Shown here piece by piece: positions 58,635 to 64,000 of a stretch of DNA of 64,000 nucleotides. Source of the DNA: Poronia punctata. Lineage: Eukaryota; Ascomycota; Sordariomycetes; Xylariales; Xylariaceae. Under the pieces are notes generated by a model, which saw nothing but the letters and a program-made list of their open reading frames with translations, made no database searches and was not told where the DNA came from. Position 1 is the stretch's first letter; every line of letters begins with the position of its first letter. The position numbers were made by a program, and so were the translations under genes. The stretch is from contig MU401464.1 in the NCBI GenBank assembly GCA_022579005.1, positions 127,337 to 191,336 on the forward strand, given 5' to 3'.

Positions 58635-61600
58635 TGGGAGAGTTGGATCACTGAAAAGATGATGTTGGGAGTTGATGGATCCTGGTTTCAGCGGTTTGGT
58701 TGACCGGCTTCTTCGTCCACGGTCGTCTGGATCGATTTCTTCTCCTAGGTAGCCCTTTTGATGCAGAAACCTGTTTTCTAGAGCGTTGTCGTAGTCGAAG
58801 TAAGAGTCCGGAATTTGCGGCTGACTATAAACTGGTCTAAAGTGCTAGCGGCAACGACCGTCAACACCAAGTGAGGTGCTAGAGACGTGTCCTTGGCTGA
58901 CAATCTGCAGCACTGGAAGGATTTTCTTCGAAATGATGATTGGTTTCGAGACAAGCAACTAGGCACTGAGGGGGGCCGTCAGATGATCAAATAAAGGGCA
59001 GGAAGTGCTCTAAACGCCAAAAAGGGAAACGCTTATTTGATCAGGAAGCCTGTTTGGTTAATTAGGTGGTCTACTAGGTTAGAGGTCGATAGTTCTTCTG
59101 TGTGAGGTTATTAGGAAGTTGTAGACTAGACGAGGACCTGGACTGAATTGCAACCGAGACTCGGTTTTGTTTTGACGGACAATCGAGTGCGGTCTGTCAC
59201 GGGCAACCCCAGAGAGAAAGAGTCATGAAAGACTGGAGAATGATGTCAGACAGAGACCTAACCTAATAACAAGCAAGTCGCCCCAAAACTTCTGCCCACA
59301 ATATAAGCAAGCGTCTTCACGATCGGTCTCCACTGTATGCAATTGCAAGTACGTGTCCGCGTACTTTGAGCCTTCTTGTGTTTGAATTTTGGTTTACCTA
59401 GCTCAGCACCTTGTGCGCATTGAATCGCTAACCTACGTGTAGAGGAACAGGTCACACAGCATCGTAGCTTGCCAATTGGTGAATGCCAGCGGTGTGCTGT
59501 AGCCTGTCGGTACTTTATCTAAAAGCCAATCGTCACCGGTTCATAAAAGATAATTGATACCTATACACATCAGTAGGCCACAATACCTACGTAGGTACCT
59601 ACACGTAAAGATTTACAGCTGGTCAGGATCCTGTCATTGCCTGTCAGGGGTCCTATTTCGGGTGAGGGGCATGCGTGATGACGGTGAACACCCCACCTCA
59701 TCCGACTGATAAGGAGGGCTGCTGTATCGCTCTACCTGTCTAGTAGGTTACCTCTCTAGGTTAGGGCTCAACTTTGCTTTCAATTCAGTACCATAACGGG
59801 TTTGTTGAGCAACGGAACATATCTGGTCGCGTGTCACTTTTGAATATTTCCCATCTGGAGCATTCGGAAGCTGCCAGTTTAGGGAAATGCTTCAATCAGT
59901 CAGATAAAAAGACATTGCTTCCAGAACCAGAACCATATTCCCTCATTTTATTGTTACGAGATGTTCATTCCATCTGACATACGCCACCTCATGCTAGTCC
60001 AAAGGCTGGGACGAATAGGAAGGGAACCGTAACTCGAGCCTACCCTAAAAGGTTACATGGCTTTGGAGAGAATTATCAGTGAGGGTGTCATTCTAACGCT
60101 ATTAATAACAGCGGCTGCATCCAAGGGCAATATTACTTATTTTATGAGATTCAGGGGCTGTTTGCCGATTTGTGAGCGTGTTACATCCAGCCTCTGGTGA
60201 CAAGATGCGAAACCTCAGCTTCCACTAGTCTAGGGTCTATTGGCTTGAGCCTCAAGCCCATATTGAAGCAGACCCGTCCCATTTAAAGGCAGCCCTACCA
60301 TACCATTTCGACTTTATATCAAAAAGAACTACCTAGCCCCGAATCCATGACGGTCTAGCACGTTTGTTAGTTGACCTACGGGTAGAAGATGTGTGTCTTG
60401 CCAAATTGCCCCTCATTTTTGGCACACTAGGTGCGTGTATGTCCAAAAGACTCGTGGCTCTATTCCCCAAGACTTTGACTACCTAGGCTCCAATCCTTTG
60501 AGTTATTTTGTCATATTAAAAATCAGACCAGGTGAATTCTTGTAGACTTCTGACATAGGTCCTCCCTACCAACCACTACTATACACTTGTACCTGTCGCA
60601 TGCTATATTTTTGACAGCCTTTTGAGACCATTAACCAACCTGGCAAAGGCACATGTCGCACGTACCCGGCATAAAGACTTATCAAAGCGGCGTCTGGGGC
60701 CATGGTCCGCCGGTCCAGGCCAAGACTTCACGATGTCAGTTCATATCTTCAGATTGAGCAATGCCTACTAGGGCCACTACCTTCCTACCCGGCCGTTTTT
60801 GTGCTGCTTACTGGATGGACCTCCTTTGTCTGCAGGTGAATTAGGCACTGAATCACGCGATTGTGAAGCAGTGCCATGTACGCATCCATCGTGGGCAAGG
60901 ACAGAACGGCGCTTGAGAATATTATAGGTAACCATGAACCAAGGTGTGTGTGCTTGTGTAAATGATCAAGCAGTGCTCCCCCACCAAAAGGGGTTCTACC
61001 TGGTAGTACCGTAATCTCTGCCGGTCCCACGAGCACCCTTCATTCTGGATATGCTCTCACGATGCCCAGTTCTGCTACAAGTTATCTGTGGAGGAGGCTC
61101 CACGAGTCTGATGTGATATTTCGGCTGGTTTGTTTTGATGAGGTCTTTGTCCACTTCCTACTGCCCCCAAGTCACAAACTCTTTGTTCTGCGACGGATAG
61201 CCACAGGCTAATGACATCACTGGTGAAAGTTAGCACAGCAGTGGTTTGAATATTGGTGCTTTTGTGCTCTTCAAATCACTACCCAACCACGCCACAATCA
61301 AGCCGTGTTGGCATCGTGACCATCGTGAAGTTGTCTGGGCCGTGAGCCAGCGCATCGTGCTTGCCTTGTCCTCGTACTTTTTATGGGACGTCGGGAGGTA
61401 GGCATGTTGTTAAGACTGTCGCAATAAGTCTGAACCCAGTGTGAAATGCTTATTCTGAATACAGCACATTAGATTATGTGAGTGAGCCATTGATATATGA
61501 AAAAGCTTATAGTGTCCTAAATAATACAGATGTAAAAAAAGAAAGACCTTGCTCGCCTTTTTCTAAACGATGGAGCAAAATGTCCAGGTCCTAGACATCC

Positions 61601-62471
61601 TAGCTGCATCGGATTAGCTTTCTAAAGAGCCATATATTTATCCTATAGAGTACCTAGACAGACAATCGCAGTTGCATACATATATTACTTGTATAACCTT
61701 GAGTAAAGAAGCATGGCCTGTGAATGCTTGCCTTAGCCTAAAGTAATCAATGTTGGCGATACCAGCCAGAGCTAGGTACTTACCTTGACCGGGCGTGAAG
61801 AGTTACAGGGAAACATACATGTTCGCAAAGCATCGTTGCTGCTAAACAATCTGCACCCCGCATTGCCAGGAACATCGCACAGCGTCATACGTCAACGGTG
61901 CAAGCCTTGCAGTTTTAATAAAAACAATGAAGAAGCACAGGAGAAGTGCCATACTTCAAATCTACAAACCATGGGCCAAGGTGTTATTTTTAGGGCACAG
62001 ATACATAGTCAGTTTCCCTCCTGCCGTAAAGTAACGCCTCCGTTTTTCTAAGGGATATCCAGCATTGGCACAAACATAACAACCTCAAAGTAAGCCAACA
62101 AGCCGTCGCATCCAGGATGAAGCTTGTATTAGGATGATAATGGGAAATATTCCCAATAGTAGAATACAATCCCGACAATGTTGCGCCTACCTAGCCCTTG
62201 GTTCTAGACTATAGCAAGGCCTCCACGTGCGTGCGGAACGCCCCGTGACACCAAAGGACCGGCCATGCCGAGCCGTACCGCACCAATTTGGCGTTCAGCT
62301 AAGCAAAGGTGTCGGTTTGCGTTCGCTGCTCAGATGATGCGATGGCAATGTAGCAATTATACTATCAACCCTTTTCATAATTATTGGGGTATTGCTCAAG
62401 GGTCAAGCTACTAACCAGACATATAGCTATGTGCTTCTAAATGTTGTGGTGTTCTGGTTTGATTCCGTTTT
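58635..62471. other. Gene-free stretch upstream of trehalase
   Basis: The first few hundred bases are the trehalase leader and promoter; an upstream coding exon or leader intron may exist, because the frame before the ATG at 58634 stays open to about 58835. Beyond that, no open frame over 88 codons and no motif is recognisable. AGGGG words resembling stress-response elements also occur near 59646 and 59665. Confidence 0.55.
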
Positions 62472-62497
62472 GGGGGGGGGGGGGGGGGGGGGGGGGG
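62472..62497. repeat. G26 homopolymer
   Basis: Twenty-six consecutive G residues directly before the first copy of an 89-bp duplicated segment. Runs of G this long can also be a read artefact of two-colour sequencing chemistry. Confidence 0.85.
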
Positions 62498-62586
62498 ATT
62501 TATGGAAACATAATAACATTAATGAATGATAACCAGGCACACAAAATTAAAATTGAAAAGAGGGTTTATTATACTTTTGCAAGCCA
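62498..62586. repeat. 89-bp segment, copy 1 (left of the gap)
   Basis: Aligns without gaps to 62660-62748 with 17 differences in 89 positions (about 81% identity). Sixteen of the 17 are transversions. It ends exactly at the N run. Confidence 0.85.
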
Positions 62587-62596
62587 NNNNNNNNNN
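62587..62596. other. Assembly gap (10 N)
   Basis: Ten N residues mark a join of two contigs. The true distance is unknown. Confidence 1.
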
Positions 62597-62604
62597 CCCC
62601 GCCG

Positions 62605-62659
<55 letters not shown>
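62597..62659. repeat. C-rich homopolymer (ends in C55)
   Basis: Sixty-three bases that are all C except two G at 62601 and 62604, with 55 uninterrupted C at the end. It begins right after the N run and precedes copy 2 of the 89-bp segment. Confidence 0.9.
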
Positions 62660-62748
62660 ACTTATGGCAACCTACTAACCTTAATGACTGATAAGCAGGC
62701 ACACCAAAGTAATATTCTACAGTCGGTTTATTAGACTGTTGCAAGCCA
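62660..62748. repeat. 89-bp segment, copy 2 (right of the gap)
   Basis: Same length as copy 1 and collinear with it. After this copy the sequence continues into unique DNA, whereas copy 1 stops at the gap. Confidence 0.85.
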
Positions 62749-64000
62749 GAACACCAACCTGAGGCAAGGGGGAGTTACGAGTAGATATCTACGTCTACGT
62801 CTAGTGGAGATGTGGTTAAAAACCTCAGTGGCAGAGGCCAGGCTTTCTTCTTAATATCTCAAACCAAGTGACCAACAATTATCCATCACTTGGCATCGAT
62901 ATCGTATATGTTTGTAAGCCATACACACACCATTTCCCTACCGATATCTGTTCTGGTTTGGACGGGTTTATCTGTAGCAAACAGGGTGTCTCGGAGTTCA
63001 CATGAACAACCTGTGTCTATGTGTTCTGTACAGATGTATGCAGTGGAAGTATCTTGGCACTTGCATTATTATCGGAAAGCGGCCCAAACGGACGGCAGGA
63101 CTAGGACTGTACGTGTGTTGAAAGTACCTACACGAGATGCAAGGAATGCCCACCCTCGTATTCAAGCCTTCCCCGCTATACCAATGCATACCATTTCCTA
63201 CCGCCTAGTCTGGCCTACCTACCCGGCCATGACACCTTCAAGCCCATATGTTCCTTTACAACCGACCTAGCAAACGAGAGGATGTACTGCAGGTAAAGGT
63301 ATGGCCATAAACAAGTCGGTTGGAAGGAAAATACTATGTTAGTCCGTTGCGCTCTACGTTTAGTTGCAGCAGCAGCGAGGGAGAAGAATAAGCACTCAAA
63401 GCCAAGACGGTCTCGAAGCGGGCGCTATTTAAGCGACCGAAGGGATCTACTGTACCCTTGATTTATTTAGGCCAGGAAGGCGCCTGGGCACGTCAAAGCT
63501 TCCTTTCAGGGTTTAGTTGGTTAGGGTTGGCATCTCCTTCCAGTATCTTTTACTCCACTTCTCTTTTGTCATCCAGGGTGTCAGGCAGCCCAGGGTCCCA
63601 GCTTCTTCTGGCCCATCGAGTTAAAGAAGGAACCTTCAAGCGAAAGAAGTGCCTGCTGGTGTTGGTCGTTTCCTCTATCCCATTTTCCTCGATGGAATAC
63701 AGATAGAGGAAGGAAAAGTGCGGCTATTTTCCTCTAAACATCATGCTTGACTGTTGGTGGCGGTTTATTTTCCTCGACCCCTGAAAATCGAATGTGATGA
63801 GATGATATATTGCTATTAGCAGGGACGTACCATTCTGTGGCTTACGATACATTGAGACCATGCATGCGGTACATAAAAACCACAAATTTTCAGCTCTCCG
63901 AATATTACCACCACCACCCACTGAAGGAACTATTCTCCGGTGGGCGCCTCGGCCTTTGGATCTCACACGTCCTCTGGGCCTCTACAGAAGACAGTTTAGA
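62749..64000. other. Gene-free right end of the window
   Basis: Open frames of up to 126 codons (62890-63270) have no recognisable domain. A short hairpin lies near 63670-63711 (arms TTCCTCTATC and GATAGAGGAA). Nothing else is supported. Confidence 0.55.

Noticed and set aside
62498..62748. Interpretation of the two 89-bp copies as a RIP-mutated tandem repeat or CRISPR-like array
   Set aside because: RIP gives C-to-T transitions, but 16 of 17 differences are transversions. Two copies with homopolymer spacers are not a CRISPR array, and this is a eukaryotic genome.

Overview
The window reads as nuclear DNA of a filamentous ascomycete (Pezizomycotina, probably a Sordariomycete). The evidence is short introns (mostly 54-85 nt) with GTATGT/GTAAGT-type donors and CTAAC/CTGAC-like branch sites, a StuA-type APSES regulator, a fungal isocitrate lyase and neutral trehalase, DUF3433 and DUF6594 membrane proteins, and a tRNA gene with an intron after position 37. 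The species cannot be read from the sequence. Intergenic DNA is full of the tetranucleotide motif TACC/GGTA (ACCTACCT, AGGTAGGT) and of long C or G homopolymers. One assembly gap of ten N is present (62587-62596).

Layout. 1-16644 is gene-free as far as I can see. It carries microsatellites, a C19 tract and a 415-bp candidate MITE/foldback element (2123-2537). Next come stuA (16645-18704, +), a tRNA-Pro(CGG) gene with a 47-nt intron (20045-20163, +) and a second gene-poor stretch (20183-30227). From 30 kb on the window is gene-rich: a spliced DUF6594 membrane protein (30228-31829, +), PC4/Sub1 coactivator (32677-33300, -), a PXA-PX-nexin-C protein (34220-37441, +), 5-oxoprolinase (38621-42732, +), a TMEM19/DUF92 membrane protein (43266-44432, +), an atypical Ras-like GTPase (44748-45728, -), a DUF3433 membrane protein (48300-51028, +), isocitrate lyase (51854-53699, -) and neutral trehalase (56153-58634, -). 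The last 5.4 kb holds no recognisable gene and contains the scaffold join.

Function. The genes are ordinary chromosomal genes, not a cluster with one task. Loose themes are development (StuA), carbon mobilisation (isocitrate lyase for the glyoxylate shunt, neutral trehalase for trehalose breakdown; adjacent and on the same strand), glutathione turnover (5-oxoprolinase), membrane/lipid proteins (PX protein, TMEM19, DUF3433, DUF6594) and transcription (PC4). I reconstructed exon structures by hand from conserved protein motifs, splice signals and reading phase; all were checked to keep the frame.

I found no clearly new biological system. The most notable signals are the candidate MITE, the tRNA intron that carries a T6 run (a possible internal Pol III stop), a GC-AG intron in the trehalase gene, the degenerate PX and Ras-like domains, and a probable assembly artefact at the N gap, where one locus may be represented twice.
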